The notes beneath the pieces are model-generated. The model was given only the letters and a program-made list of their open reading frames with translations, was not told the DNA's origin and made no database searches. Positions 1 through 8,704 of a stretch of DNA of 40,403 bases are shown in pieces (the stretch's first letter is position 1; the number at the start of each line of letters is the position of its first letter). The stretch spans positions 1 to 40,403 of the forward strand of contig JAGCLZ010000010.1 in NCBI GenBank assembly GCA_017646685.1, in the 5' to 3' direction. This DNA comes from Bacteroidales bacterium. Lineage in GTDB: Bacteria; Bacteroidota; Bacteroidia; Bacteroidales; P3. The position numbers and the translations under genes were made by a program.

Positions 1-626
1 ATCTCTTCGCGGCTTTCGCCCGGCAGGCCGAATATCAGGTGTCCGCCCACATGCAAGCCACGTTCGGCGGTAGCCTTTATAGCCTCGACGGTGGTTTGGA
101 AGTCGTGCCCACGATTGATGGTCTTCAGTGTTTTGTCGTAGCAACTTTCTATGCCGTATTCCACCGTTATGTAGTAGTCTTTGGACAGCTGTTGCAGATA
201 GTCTAGTTTTTCGGAGTCAATGCAGTCGGGGCGTGTGCCTATCACCAAGCCAATCACTTTTGGGTGCGAAAGGGCTTCGGAGTACAAGCGTTGCATCTTC
301 TCCAACGGGCCGTAGGTGTTGGAGTAGGCTTGGAAGTATGCCAGGTATTCGCACGACTTTTTGTATCTCCATTCGTGAAACTCAATGCCTTCGTCGAGCT
401 GCTGTGTTATGCTTTTGGAAGGCTGGCAATAAGATGGATTGAAGGCGTCGTTGTTGCAAAAGGTGCATCCGCCGATGCTCTTGCTGCCGTCGCGGTTGGG
501 GCAGGTAAAGCCTGCGTCGATCGATAGCTTTTGCACTCGGCCTCCGAAGTGTTTCTTAAAGTAGTTGGAGTAGGCGTTGTAGCGACGTTCGTGCCCCCAG
601 GGGTAAATGGTTTCGTTATTGCTCAT
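1..626 (-). CDS. TIGR01212-type radical SAM protein (3' end beyond window)
   Basis: The reverse strand is open from an ATG at 624-626 to the window edge, giving about 208 residues. It begins [20 protein letters not shown] and carries the stretched radical-SAM cysteine pattern [16 protein letters not shown] (C-x11-C-x2-C), followed by EYGIES and [11 protein letters not shown]. That cysteine spacing and the N-terminal YPWG..RRYN segment are typical of the TIGR01212/YhcC-like family, whose substrate is not established; an RNA- or cofactor-modifying role is only inference. The start overlaps the last 11 bases of the upstream CCG-domain gene, so the two are probably translationally coupled. The C-terminal third is missing because the window ends. 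Confidence 0.88.
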   Translation of the reverse strand, partial: MSNNETIYPWGHERRYNAYSNYFKKHFGGRVQKLSIDAGFTCPNRDGSKSIGGCTFCNNDAFNPSYCQPSKSITQQLDEGIEFHEWRYKKSCEYLAYFQAYSNTYGPLEKMQRLYSEALSHPKVIGLVIGTRPDCIDSEKLDYLQQLSKDYYITVEYGIESCYDKTLKTINRGHDFQTTVEAIKATAERGLHVGGHLIFGLPGESREE

Positions 627-1341
627 TGCTTGCCAGTATGTCTACGATGTGTTTACACGTTATTGGCAGTTTTGCCTTGTTGATATACGACTGTAGGTGC
701 AACAGGCATCCCATATCGGTGGAGGTTATGTATTCGGCACCTTTGTCGATGGCATCTTGCACCTTGCGGCGTGCCAGCTCGGTGGATATAGGTTCGAAAA
801 TGGAGGCAAACTGTTCGTTGTGTCCACAACTCATCAGTTCATTGTCCAGTTTCACAAGCTCCAGCCCTTGTACATTGCTTAGCAGTGTGCGAGGTTCGCT
901 GTATAGTCCCGTTTCGTTATAGCTTGATATATCGTCGACAAAAGCCACTTTGTGTGGAAATACAGCATCATCTATTGATTGTATTTTCAGTACATTTACC
1001 ACAAAGTCGCTGAAGTCGTACAGTTTATTTATAAATCCGGAGTAAGTGTAGTGGTAGCCCGAGTTGTGAAACAGTTTGCCATAGCATCGTTTCATGTATG
1101 TGGTGCATAGGCTTGAACATCCCACAATAAAGTCGGAATGCTCAAAGTTGTCCATAAGCATTTCGCCCAGTCTTTTGGCCGTTTCTTTATCGCCTTCGTA
1201 GTAGGCAATACGTCCGCAACATGTTTGCTCTAACGGGTAGTCGACATCCAACTCCATATCTTTGAGTAGCTTTATGATGTTGAAACCGGTATTGGCCGAA
1301 AACTGATCGACACAACAAGGAATGAATACACTTACTTTCAT
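616..1341 (-). CDS. LutA/YkgE-like (Fe-S)-binding CCG-domain protein with degenerate second motif
   Basis: A 241-residue protein of the two-CCG-domain family (DUF224), which binds Fe-S clusters in lactate utilisation protein A and heterodisulfide reductase subunits. The first motif is intact: C9/C10, CCG at 41-43, and C75 and C79 in GCSSLC. In the second half the usual HxxCH segment reads DDISSYN (about 136-142), the usual CCGFGG reads SCGHNE (171-176), and C212 in DMGCLLH remains. The C-terminal KHIVDILA segment also fits LutA. No lutB or lutC lies in the window. It overlaps the radical SAM gene by 11 bases and follows the DUF7935-like gene by 27 bases, so the three form a likely operon. The biochemical role is uncertain. 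Confidence 0.82.
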   Translation of the reverse strand: MKVSVFIPCCVDQFSANTGFNIIKLLKDMELDVDYPLEQTCCGRIAYYEGDKETAKRLGEMLMDNFEHSDFIVGCSSLCTTYMKRCYGKLFHNSGYHYTYSGFINKLYDFSDFVVNVLKIQSIDDAVFPHKVAFVDDISSYNETGLYSEPRTLLSNVQGLELVKLDNELMSCGHNEQFASIFEPISTELARRKVQDAIDKGAEYITSTDMGCLLHLQSYINKAKLPITCKHIVDILASNEQ

Positions 1342-1368
1342 ATCGGTACGATAGTGGCAAATTGAATC

Positions 1369-1902
1369 TTACATGTATGTATTGCGAATTTCTTTCTTCA
1401 GAAACTCCAATGCCGAATCAACGGGGTTTTGTTTGGCTATGTTTTCGAATATTATCCCTACAAGGTTTGAAATGTCGGTATCGGCATCCAATTTTACTGC
1501 CGACGAGTTGATTATTCCTATCATTTCTTCTTTTGCTTTCTTTATTCTGTTCCAAGCCTCGGACGATACATATATTTGTTGCGAAAGGTTGTGTTCAAAC
1601 TCGTCGCGAATGTTTTTGGTCATCACTCCTTGTAGTACTTTCATATCCATACCCGGTGTGTAGCAGCGTAGTATCAAGCTGTTTGGAGTTATACGTTCAA
1701 GGAATAAGGCCAAACGTTCGTAGGCTTGAAGGCGTATGGGGTTTACCACTCTGAGGGTTTCCATCGCTTGTATTTTCTTCAATTCCACCAACGATTTCTT
1801 TTGTTCGTTTTCAACGAAATGTTTTACGATAAAGTAAACTACTGCTCCCATCACTCCCGATGATAGAAGGCATGCTACAATTGTCCAAATTATTGTTCCC
1901 AT
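1369..1902 (-). CDS. Membrane-anchored conserved Bacteroidetes protein (DUF7935-like)
   Basis: 177 residues. One N-terminal membrane helix (about 4-27, MGTIIWTIVACLLSSGVMGA) is followed by a charged, mostly helical cytoplasmic-type domain containing RLQAYERLALFLERITP and HNLSQQIYVSSEAW. This layout resembles a Bacteroidetes-restricted family I recall as DUF7935; the family name is from memory. No catalytic motif is visible and no function can be given. It is the first gene of the probable minus-strand operon with the CCG protein and the radical SAM protein. Confidence 0.75.
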   Translation of the reverse strand: MGTIIWTIVACLLSSGVMGAVVYFIVKHFVENEQKKSLVELKKIQAMETLRVVNPIRLQAYERLALFLERITPNSLILRCYTPGMDMKVLQGVMTKNIRDEFEHNLSQQIYVSSEAWNRIKKAKEEMIGIINSSAVKLDADTDISNLVGIIFENIAKQNPVDSALEFLKKEIRNTYM

Positions 1903-1950
1903 AATGTTTGTATTATTTTATTGGTTATTATCTTTATTTGTTGCGGTAGT

Positions 1951-1981
1951 GCAAAGTGATGCACCAAAAAACGCTTGCAAA
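1951..1981 (-). promoter_or_regulatory. Probable Bacteroidetes-type promoter for the 1902-to-1 operon
   Basis: Read on the minus strand there is TTTG (1978-1981), an 18-nt spacer, and TCACTTTGC (1951-1959), one base off the -7 consensus TAnnTTTG. It lies 49 bases upstream of the 1902 start codon. The spacing is slightly short, so this is a weak match. Confidence 0.4.
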
Positions 1982-2111
1982 ATTACTACTTTTATTGATG
2001 TGCTACGCAATTATTGAGAAAAAATATCAACAACCAAACTTTCATTATTCTCCAACTCAAGCATAGGTACACATTATAAACAAATTATATGCGATATGGT
2101 ATAGACCGAAA

Positions 2112-2177
2112 TGACAGTAGGGTATAAATTTGTTTACACCCTATTGTCAGCGGCTCGACAGTAGGGTATAAATTTGT
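2112..2177. repeat. 22-nt-period array, GTAGGGTATAAA family, middle unit inverted
   Basis: Units start at 2112, 2134 and 2156. Units 1 and 3 share an identical stretch containing GTAGGGTATAAATTTGTT, exactly 44 nt apart. The middle unit is the same motif on the other strand (TTTACACCCTATTGTCA), so units 1 and 2 can form a 17-bp stem with two G-U pairs. A related direct-repeat array is at 27164. Confidence 0.85.
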
Positions 2178-2293
2178 TGATGATATACCGGGATTGTAAA
2201 AACGTTTCATAGCTATGGGGTATATATGTAATTGAGTGCTATTTTTCGTTGCATAACATCATGTTTGAATCAAGGTAGGCGAGGGGATAAAAT

Positions 2294-2381
2294 TACCTCA
2301 CGAGGAAGTTTCATCTACATCGCGTAGTAGCTACATCTGTCTCACGAGGAAAATTTATCTACCTCGCGAGGAAATTTCGGA
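2294..2381. repeat. 22-nt-period array, CTCGCGAGGA family, four units
   Basis: Units start at 2294, 2316, 2338 and 2360, with anchors CTCACGAGGA (2297), ATCGCGTAGT (2319), CTCACGAGGA (2341) and CTCGCGAGGA (2363), all exactly 22 nt apart. The anchor CTCGCGAG is self-complementary. The last unit continues into GAAATTTCGG, which also follows the related unit at 27113. Confidence 0.85.
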
Positions 2382-2679
2382 GTTTGTGTCATAGTTTTTC
2401 AATATGCTGTGCTTTAGGATGTTTGCTGGTAGACTGTAAATATTATGTGTGTATAACATTATTCGTTCAACGGCTTGTGCAGAATTTTTGTTTTATGCAT
2501 AGAGCAATGCAACGCATGTAAGATAACGGATTGTATATGGTTGTAAAATGTATATGCAATCATTTTTTATGCTGTTTTTTTGATAATCGAGAGGGTGGAA
2601 CACAATATTGAGGGCCTTTTTTCGTAATTAGCAAAGTATTTTCAAACCAACTAAATATATAACTAAACGAATAGTGTAG

Positions 2680-3576
2680 GTGATAAAACGAGGTGATACA
2701 TATAAACGATTGATAACAAGTTGTCTGTTGCTTGTTGCAGTAATATTTATTGTTCCTGCCAAAGCACAGAACTTTCGTTACAATCAGTTGGAACTGGGTA
2801 TTGCGGCCGGAGGGATGACCTATATCGGCGACCTTAACAATCAGAGTATCATTGGTAGTGTAAGCCCGGGAGGCATGGTGATGCTACGCTACAATCCAAA
2901 TAATCGTTGGACTTTGCAAATATTAGGTGGATACGGTATGGTGGAAGGTGGTAACCCCGATGCCATAGAACTGCGAAACCTTAGTTTCAGGTCGAAAATA
3001 ATTGAAGCATCAATACAGGTACAGTTCAATTTCCTACCTTATGGCAATAGTACGGGTTCGTTTCCGTGGACACCGTATATATATGCAGGGATTGGAGTGT
3101 TTGGGTTCAACCCCAAAGCAAAATACACCGATCCCAATACCGGTGAAATATCGTGGCACGAATTGCAACCTCTTGGTACCGAAGGGCAGGGAACTCCATT
3201 GTACCCCGAGCGTGCCAAATATTCGCTTATGGAAAAGGTTATGCCTTTTGGATTGGGCGTAAAATGGAAGGCAACCAAATATCTGACTTTGGGCGCCGAA
3301 TATGGATTTAGAAAAACATGGACCGATTATCTGGATGATGTAAGTACCACATACGTAGGGCGTGAGCTACTCAATAGCTATGGTGGAAAGATGGCTGCCA
3401 TATTGGGCGACCGTAGCAACGAAGTAATACCCGGATATGCAAACGCAATAGGGATGCAACGGGGCGACGACTCTTTGTCTGATTGGTACACATTCTTTGG
3501 AATAACGGTAACGATACAAATGGATGCTATAATGTCGGTGTTGGGATTGGGGCCCAAATGTGAATCGGGATGGTAG
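2680..3576 (+). CDS. DUF6089 family outer-membrane beta-barrel protein
   Basis: 298 residues. A signal peptide (hydrophobic LITSCLLLVAVIFIVPAKAQ, cleavage near residue 30) is followed by a beta-rich domain with barrel-like segments: LELGIAAGGMTYIGDLN, PYIYAGIGVFGFNPKAKY, MPFGLGVKWKATKYLTLGAEYGFRKTWTDYLDDVSTTY. These match the DUF6089 family, found in Bacteroidetes directly upstream of uppS and bamA. The start used is GTG at 2680. A TTG at 2710 would still leave a complete signal peptide, so the start is uncertain. uppS begins 49 bases downstream. The context suggests a role in outer-membrane biogenesis, but the molecular function is unknown. Confidence 0.87.
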   Translation: MIKRGDTYKRLITSCLLLVAVIFIVPAKAQNFRYNQLELGIAAGGMTYIGDLNNQSIIGSVSPGGMVMLRYNPNNRWTLQILGGYGMVEGGNPDAIELRNLSFRSKIIEASIQVQFNFLPYGNSTGSFPWTPYIYAGIGVFGFNPKAKYTDPNTGEISWHELQPLGTEGQGTPLYPERAKYSLMEKVMPFGLGVKWKATKYLTLGAEYGFRKTWTDYLDDVSTTYVGRELLNSYGGKMAAILGDRSNEVIPGYANAIGMQRGDDSLSDWYTFFGITVTIQMDAIMSVLGLGPKCESGW

Positions 3577-3625
3577 TATGGCCTAAAAAAAACAATAGTT
3601 TAGAAATATAATAATAGTATTATTT

Positions 3626-4366
3626 ATGACTACACAGATAAATAAAGACAACCTGCCTAAACATATAGCCGTAATAATGGATGGCAACGGACGGTGGGCA
3701 AAACAACAAGAGAAAGAACGTATATTCGGACACCAAAATGCTATCACGGCAGTGCGTGAAACAGTGGAAGGTGCCGCCGAATTGGGAATAGGATACCTCA
3801 CCTTGTATGCCTTTTCGACTGAAAATTGGAATCGTCCACAGGCCGAAGTGCAAGGACTTATGCAGCTATTGGTGAAATGTATACGCGAAGAAACTCCAAC
3901 TTTGCAAAAAAACAATATACGCCTGCAAACTATAGGCGATACAAAATCATTGCCCGAAGATACTTACAACGAATTGATGATGAGTATCGAAGAAACATCG
4001 AAAAATACAGGTACAACACTTATATTGGCACTAAGCTATAGCTCCAGATGGGAGATAAAGGAGGCATTGAAAGCCGTAGTGGCCGATGCTAAGGATGGAA
4101 ACCTATCGGTTCAAGATATTACAGAAACTACAATGCATAAATACTTGTGTACAAAAGATTATCCCGATCCGGATTTACTTATACGTACAAGCGGAGAGTA
4201 TAGAATAAGCAACTTCCTGCTATGGCAACTGGCATATACCGAACTGTATTTTACTCAAAAATTATGGCCCGATTTTCGTAAGCAAGATTTGATTGATGCC
4301 ATAATTGATTATCAAGGAAGACAACGCAGATTTGGAAAAACAGGAGATCAAGTAGGGCTAAAATAA
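3626..4366 (+). CDS. uppS: Isoprenyl transferase (undecaprenyl diphosphate synthase)
   Basis: 246 residues, the normal length. The enzyme condenses isopentenyl diphosphate units onto farnesyl diphosphate to give undecaprenyl diphosphate, the carrier for peptidoglycan and O-antigen synthesis. Signatures are HIAVIMDGNGRWAKQQ near residues 13-28, with the catalytic Asp in MDGNGRW; the TLYAFSTENW segment; SRWEIKEALKAV; and the C-terminal PDPDLLIRTSGE followed by SNFLLWQLAYTELYF and LWPDF. It lies between DUF6089 and bamA, the usual Bacteroidetes order. The DUF368 protein at 13266-14186 probably acts on the same lipid carrier. Confidence 0.97.
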   Translation: MTTQINKDNLPKHIAVIMDGNGRWAKQQEKERIFGHQNAITAVRETVEGAAELGIGYLTLYAFSTENWNRPQAEVQGLMQLLVKCIREETPTLQKNNIRLQTIGDTKSLPEDTYNELMMSIEETSKNTGTTLILALSYSSRWEIKEALKAVVADAKDGNLSVQDITETTMHKYLCTKDYPDPDLLIRTSGEYRISNFLLWQLAYTELYFTQKLWPDFRKQDLIDAIIDYQGRQRRFGKTGDQVGLK

Positions 4367-4571
4367 AGATTAAATAAATGCAATTTTTCCCCTGCCGACT
4401 GTACTAAAGAAATATTTGTGTAGGATTATTGAAAAATATTGCGTACATTTGCTTGTTTATTTCGATATGAAAGATAAACGGTAATATTTTAGATGTCTGC
4501 ATATTATGTTGGAAAAATACGTTGCAGAGATGGTGGTATTTATTAGTAAAAGAAACAATATAACGAAACAA

Positions 4572-7085
4572 ATGAGAATAAAACTGCTTGTTATTATAGG
4601 TACGATGTTGCTTATTGCCACTCCAAAAATGGCTACAGCACAGCAGGTGATAAGCACTAGTGCCACATATGATATTGACTATCTGACACCCAAAAAATAT
4701 GAAATTGCCGGTATAACCATAGAGGGTGCAGAGCATTTGGAAAATAGAATGATACAATTGGTTTCCGACCTTAAAGTGGGCGATCAAATACTTGTACCGG
4801 GCGATAAAATATCGTCGGCTATCGATAAATTGTGGCAACAAGGAGTGTTTGACGATGTACAGATAACAGCACCAAGAATACAAGATAATCTTATCTTTCT
4901 GAATATAAAATTGTCACAACGTCCAAGATTGTCAAAGTTTCAATTCAAGGGCGTGAAGAAAAATGATGTAGAGAAGATACGTGAAGAAATAAAGTTGGTG
5001 GTAGGAGATGTTGTAACCGAAAACCTTATGACTACATCGGCCAACTTGATAAAAGCCCATTATATACAAAAAGGATACCACAATGTAGAGGTTAATACAA
5101 TAACTATACCCGATACCACAAAAAAAGAACGTAGAGAAGTAATATTGGTATTTGATGTGGATAAAGGGGAGAAGGTGAAGATAAAAACACTGACTTTTGA
5201 GGGAAACAGTGCCCTTACATCAAATCAGTTGCAACGTGAGATGAAGAACACTCATGATGTAAACTATTGGAAGAAATTATATTTTTGGACATCCGGATTT
5301 TGGAAAAAATCAAAGTATATTGATGCCAACTATCGAAGCGACCTCAATGACATAATAGAGAAATACAACGAATTGGGTTATCGTGATGCCAAGATAGAGA
5401 CCGATTCGGTATATACCAATGCCGATGGTTCGTTGGGTATAAAAATAAAGATATACGAGGGTAATCGTTACTATTTCAGAAACGTTACTTTTACGGGAAA
5501 CACAGTTTATCCATCATCGCAGTTGGCTAGGTTAATGAAAATAGAAAAAGGCGACCCATACAACAAGAAGATGCTTGAACAAAATGTGTCGGTGGAGCCT
5601 ACAGGTACCGACAATATAAACTCGTTATATATGGATAACGGCTATTTGGCATTTCGTGCCATGCCAACCGAAATAGCAGTGGAAAACGATTCGATAGATA
5701 TAGAAGTGCGTATGCATGAGGGTAACCAATACCGTGTAAACAAGGTTTCGGTGGAAGGAAATACTATCACTAACGACAAGATTATAATGCGTGAGCTATA
5801 TACCCGTCCCGGCGACCTTTACAGCAAAGACCTTGTAATGCGCAGCCTTCGAGAATTGGCAACAATGCAGTTCTTCAAACAAGAGTCGTTGGTTCCGGAT
5901 ATAAAACCTAACGACAACGGAACGGTAGATATTACCTATCAAGTAGAGGAACAATCAACAAGCCAGATTTCTCTATCCGGAGGTTGGGGCGGTGATATGG
6001 TTATAGGAACGGTTGGATTGTCGTTCAACAACTTCTCCGTACGTAATCTCTTCAATCGCAAAGCATGGAATCCTCTTCCTTCGGGCGATGGACAACAACT
6101 TACATTAAGCGCACAAACAAATGGCGACCAGTATTATTCCGTCAATTTGGCATTTACAGAGCCTTGGCTTGGTGGCAAAAAACCTCAAGCATTGTCGGTA
6201 AACATATACCATACTTTATATAGCAATGGATATTATTACGATAAAAATTCCGAGATGTATTATAGCTTACAGATGACCGGAGGTGGTGTATCGTTGGCAA
6301 AACGTCTTACTTGGCCCGACAACTATTTTATACTATCGCAAGGATTGGTGTTCCGTCAATACGATGTTCATAATTATACAGCATTTGTATTTAGCGATGG
6401 TACATCGAACGATTTGAGCTACAATGGTACTCTAAGTCGCAACTCGTTGGATTCGCCAATATATCCGCTTAGCGGTTCGGAGATTTCGATGAATCTTCAA
6501 ATCACTCCTCCATATTCGTTGTTCAATTCGAAAGATTATGCAGGACTTAGCGATCAAGATAGATACAAATGGTTGGAATATTACAAAATAAACCTACGTG
6601 GTTCTTGGATGTTTAATCTTGTAGGCGATTTGGTACTCAATACCCGATTTCGTTTCGGACTTATGGGACATTACAACGATCAAATAGGTTTATCGCCATT
6701 CGGACGTTACTATTTAGGTGGCGATGGTTTGTCGAACTTCTCGTTAGATGCTCGCGACGTGATAGCATTGCGCGGATACAACACCTACGCATTAAGTCCT
6801 GACCAAGGTGCTGCAGTATTCGACAAGTTTACACTTGAACTGCGTCAGCCTCTTACAAACACGTCGGCAGCTACCATATATTTGCTTGGATTTCTCGAAG
6901 CAGGTAATTCGTGGGCAAGCCTCAAAGAGTTTCAACCTTTCCGCATGTATACATCGGCCGGTTTGGGTGTACGCTTGTATATGCAGATGTTTGGTTTGAT
7001 AGGAGTCGATTGGGGCTACGGATTTGATGATAAAGAAAGTGGTGGTTCTCACTTCCACTTCTCAATCAACCAATCTATTGATTAA
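4572..7085 (+). CDS. bamA: Outer-membrane protein assembly factor BamA
   Basis: 837 residues from ATG 4572, which gives the clean signal peptide MRIKLLVIIGTMLLIATPKM with cleavage after ATAQ. An in-frame ATG at 4506 would add 22 residues ahead of the hydrophobic core and is less likely. The periplasmic part has repeated POTRA domains (residues about 40-430; recurring VEGN/FTGN/FEGNS and GY..A motifs) and the C-terminal part is a 16-strand Omp85 barrel (GGWGGDMVIGTVGLSFNNF, RGYNTYALS, GLGVRLYMQMFGLIGVDWGYGF). It folds and inserts outer-membrane proteins. Two OmpH/Skp genes follow, starting 41 bases after the stop. Confidence 0.96.
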   Translation: MRIKLLVIIGTMLLIATPKMATAQQVISTSATYDIDYLTPKKYEIAGITIEGAEHLENRMIQLVSDLKVGDQILVPGDKISSAIDKLWQQGVFDDVQITAPRIQDNLIFLNIKLSQRPRLSKFQFKGVKKNDVEKIREEIKLVVGDVVTENLMTTSANLIKAHYIQKGYHNVEVNTITIPDTTKKERREVILVFDVDKGEKVKIKTLTFEGNSALTSNQLQREMKNTHDVNYWKKLYFWTSGFWKKSKYIDANYRSDLNDIIEKYNELGYRDAKIETDSVYTNADGSLGIKIKIYEGNRYYFRNVTFTGNTVYPSSQLARLMKIEKGDPYNKKMLEQNVSVEPTGTDNINSLYMDNGYLAFRAMPTEIAVENDSIDIEVRMHEGNQYRVNKVSVEGNTITNDKIIMRELYTRPGDLYSKDLVMRSLRELATMQFFKQESLVPDIKPNDNGTVDITYQVEEQSTSQISLSGGWGGDMVIGTVGLSFNNFSVRNLFNRKAWNPLPSGDGQQLTLSAQTNGDQYYSVNLAFTEPWLGGKKPQALSVNIYHTLYSNGYYYDKNSEMYYSLQMTGGGVSLAKRLTWPDNYFILSQGLVFRQYDVHNYTAFVFSDGTSNDLSYNGTLSRNSLDSPIYPLSGSEISMNLQITPPYSLFNSKDYAGLSDQDRYKWLEYYKINLRGSWMFNLVGDLVLNTRFRFGLMGHYNDQIGLSPFGRYYLGGDGLSNFSLDARDVIALRGYNTYALSPDQGAAVFDKFTLELRQPLTNTSAATIYLLGFLEAGNSWASLKEFQPFRMYTSAGLGVRLYMQMFGLIGVDWGYGFDDKESGGSHFHFSINQSID

Positions 7086-7126
7086 TGAAACTAGAAACAG
7101 ATAATAAAATAAAAGAAGGATTCGAT

Positions 7127-7663
7127 ATGAAGAAGATAATTTTATTGGCATCGTTATTTATGATGTGTATGGGCGTAGCAACAGCTCAAAAGTATGCTTG
7201 TGTAAATACTGAATACATACTTACAAGTATTCCCGATTACGAACAAGCACAAAAAACATTGGACAAACTTTCTATCGATTGGCAAAAAGAGATAGAAACC
7301 AAATTTCAAGAGATAGACAATCTCTATAAGAAATATCAAACAGAGGCAGCTTTACTTCCCGAGGATTTGAAAACAAAACGTCAAAACGAAATCATCAACA
7401 AGGAAAAGGAAGTAAAAGAACTACAACGTAAACGTTTCGGATCTGGCGGCGATCTTGAAAAGAAACGCGAAGAACTGATGAAACCAATACAAGATAAAGT
7501 GTATAACGCAATAGAAAAAATTGCTCAAACCAAAAACTACGCTTTTATATTGGATAAAGCAGGTTCGGCTACATTGTTATATGTAGATCCCAAACATGAC
7601 ATCAGCGATGATATTTTGAAACAATTGGGCTACGGAAACTCCGGAAAGGATGCAAAGAAATAA
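7127..7663 (+). CDS. ompH: OmpH/Skp family periplasmic chaperone (first copy)
   Basis: 178 residues from ATG 7127, preceded by AAGAAGG. The signal peptide is MKKIILLASLFMMCMGVATA, followed by KYACVNTEYILTSIPDYEQA. A long coiled-coil arm (about 35-120, rich in K, E and Q) is followed by the beta segment NYAFILDKAGSATLLYVDP. This is the Skp layout: a trimeric periplasmic holdase delivering unfolded outer-membrane proteins to BamA. An upstream in-frame ATG at 7085 overlaps the bamA stop and would bury the signal peptide, so it was not chosen. The paralogue follows immediately. Confidence 0.93.
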   Translation: MKKIILLASLFMMCMGVATAQKYACVNTEYILTSIPDYEQAQKTLDKLSIDWQKEIETKFQEIDNLYKKYQTEAALLPEDLKTKRQNEIINKEKEVKELQRKRFGSGGDLEKKREELMKPIQDKVYNAIEKIAQTKNYAFILDKAGSATLLYVDPKHDISDDILKQLGYGNSGKDAKK

Positions 7664-7707
7664 ACTGATAAATAAAAAATAACGAATAATAAAATACAAT
7701 CAACATT

Positions 7708-8214
7708 ATGAAGAAAACATTCATTGTAATAGCAATGGCATTGCTGTCGTTAGGTACAGCTTTCGCACAAAAGAGTGTAAAATTAGGACACATCGATTCT
7801 AACGAGTTGTTAAAGATTATGCCTGGTAGAGATTCGGCACAAGCTAAATTGCAACGTGAAATGACAGAGTTGGAAGGAGCATTGCAGAATATGCAAATGG
7901 AACTACAACAATTGTACAACGATTATATGGCAAAAGAATCGCAAATGTCAGATCTAATTAAACAAGTAGAACAAAAGAAATTGCAAGAAACAGGTGCACG
8001 TATAGAAGAATTTCAAAAGAACGCACAACAAAAACTACAAGAAAGTGAAAAAACATTATTAACTCCTATAATAGACCGTGCCAAAGAAGCAATACGCAAG
8101 GTGGCTAAGGATAATGGATATACCTATATCTTTGATTCGGCTGTAGGTGTTACTCTTTACGAAGGTGGTGATGATATATTACCTCTTGTAAAGAAAGAAC
8201 TTGGTTTGAACTAA
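7708..8214 (+). CDS. ompH: OmpH/Skp family periplasmic chaperone (second copy)
   Basis: 168 residues with signal peptide MKKTFIVIAMALLSLGTAFA and the family opening KLGHIDSNELLKIMPGRDSA. A coiled-coil arm (about 45-120, many Q, E and K) is followed by the C-terminal DNGYTYIFDSAVGVTLYEGG. It is shorter in its linker regions than its upstream neighbour; tandem ompH genes after bamA are usual in Bacteroidetes. It is the last gene of the envelope operon, with a very strong terminator 47 bases downstream. Confidence 0.94.
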   Translation: MKKTFIVIAMALLSLGTAFAQKSVKLGHIDSNELLKIMPGRDSAQAKLQREMTELEGALQNMQMELQQLYNDYMAKESQMSDLIKQVEQKKLQETGARIEEFQKNAQQKLQESEKTLLTPIIDRAKEAIRKVAKDNGYTYIFDSAVGVTLYEGGDDILPLVKKELGLN

Positions 8215-8260
8215 ACTATATAATATTCCTAGTCTTTTGTTTGATTAGGATGATCTAACC

Positions 8261-8300
8261 AATCGGATGTCCGAAGTACTTCGGACATCCGATTTTTTTA
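8261..8300 (+). terminator. Rho-independent terminator of the bamA operon (perfect palindrome)
   Basis: Positions 8261-8294 form a perfect 34-bp palindrome (left arm AATCGGATGTCCGAAGT, centre AGTACT) followed directly by a T run to 8299. It ends the DUF6089-uppS-bamA-ompH-ompH unit. Confidence 0.93.
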
Positions 8301-8524
8301 TTTATACATTGGATGTTTTGCTAGAAAATGCTCTATTTTTATGATTGGATTTCTGCTTTTTTTGTAGTAAAAACGGTATTATTTAAGGGTCAAAATTGGA
8401 GAAAATGGGTGTGAAAATCCTATTTTTGCAATATATATAGGCCATAATCTTTAAATTTATTGTCGAAAGAAATGACTGATAATAAGGTGTGTAAAAATAA
8501 AAATAAAAATAAATTGAAATATAT

Positions 8525-8556
8525 TTTGTCAGTATCAAAAATATTCGTACTTTTGC
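8525..8556 (+). promoter_or_regulatory. Bacteroidetes -33/-7 promoter of tRNA-Gln
   Basis: TTTG at 8525-8528, a 19-nt spacer, and TACTTTTGC at 8548-8556 match the -33 TTTG and -7 TAnnTTTG consensus with normal spacing. The mature tRNA 5' end is 24 nt downstream. Confidence 0.85.
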
Positions 8557-8579
8557 ACTCGCAATTGAGCGATAAAGAT

Positions 8580-8650
8580 TGTCCCATGGTGTAATGGCAG
8601 CACTACAGGTTTTGGTTCTGTCTGTCTAGGTTCGAGTCCTGGTGGGACAA
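8580..8650 (+). tRNA. tRNA-Gln (anticodon TTG)
   Basis: A 71-nt cloverleaf. Acceptor stem TGTCCCA/TGGGACA (8580-8586 with 8643-8649), including the weak T1-A72 pair typical of tRNA-Gln, and discriminator A8650. Anticodon stem ACAGG/TCTGT (G-T closing pair) with loop TTTTGGT and anticodon TTG at 8612-8614. T stem CTAGG/CCTGG with loop TTCGAGT. The 3' CCA is not encoded. Another 7 bases downstream begins the terminator hairpin. Confidence 0.95.
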
Positions 8651-8653
8651 CAT

Positions 8654-8685
8654 AAAAGGAGTTGGATTTTCAACTCCTTTTTTTG
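8654..8685 (+). terminator. Terminator after tRNA-Gln
   Basis: AAAAGGAGTTG (8654-8664) pairs perfectly with CAACTCCTTTT (8671-8681) across a 6-nt loop, and T bases follow to 8684. It starts 4 bases after the tRNA and ends about 20 bases before the HAD gene, so that gene is read by leakage or an undetected promoter. Confidence 0.85.
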
Positions 8686-8704
8686 TTTTAGAAATATCCA
8701 TATC

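Larger units (their letters stand above)
1903..2679. other. 777-bp divergent intergenic region
   Basis: It separates the minus-strand operon from the plus-strand envelope operon. It holds two 22-nt-period repeat arrays (2112-2177 and 2294-2381) and one candidate minus-strand promoter. No coding potential or RNA gene was recognised, and no clear -7/-33 pair was found for the 2680 gene. Confidence 0.7.
8215..8579. other. Gap between ompH and tRNA-Gln
   Basis: It contains the operon terminator (8261-8300) and the tRNA promoter (8525-8556). The AT-rich stretch 8301-8524 shows no gene and no 22-nt array. Confidence 0.7.

Noticed and set aside
2112..2381. CRISPR array reading of the 22-nt-period repeats
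   Set aside because: Units are contiguous and degenerate with no unique spacers of constant length between identical repeats, and no cas gene is present.
8642..8704. Upstream ATG of the HAD gene inside tRNA-Gln
   Set aside because: It would start translation in the tRNA T arm and run through a terminator; conserved MKKLVIFDLDGT begins at 8705.
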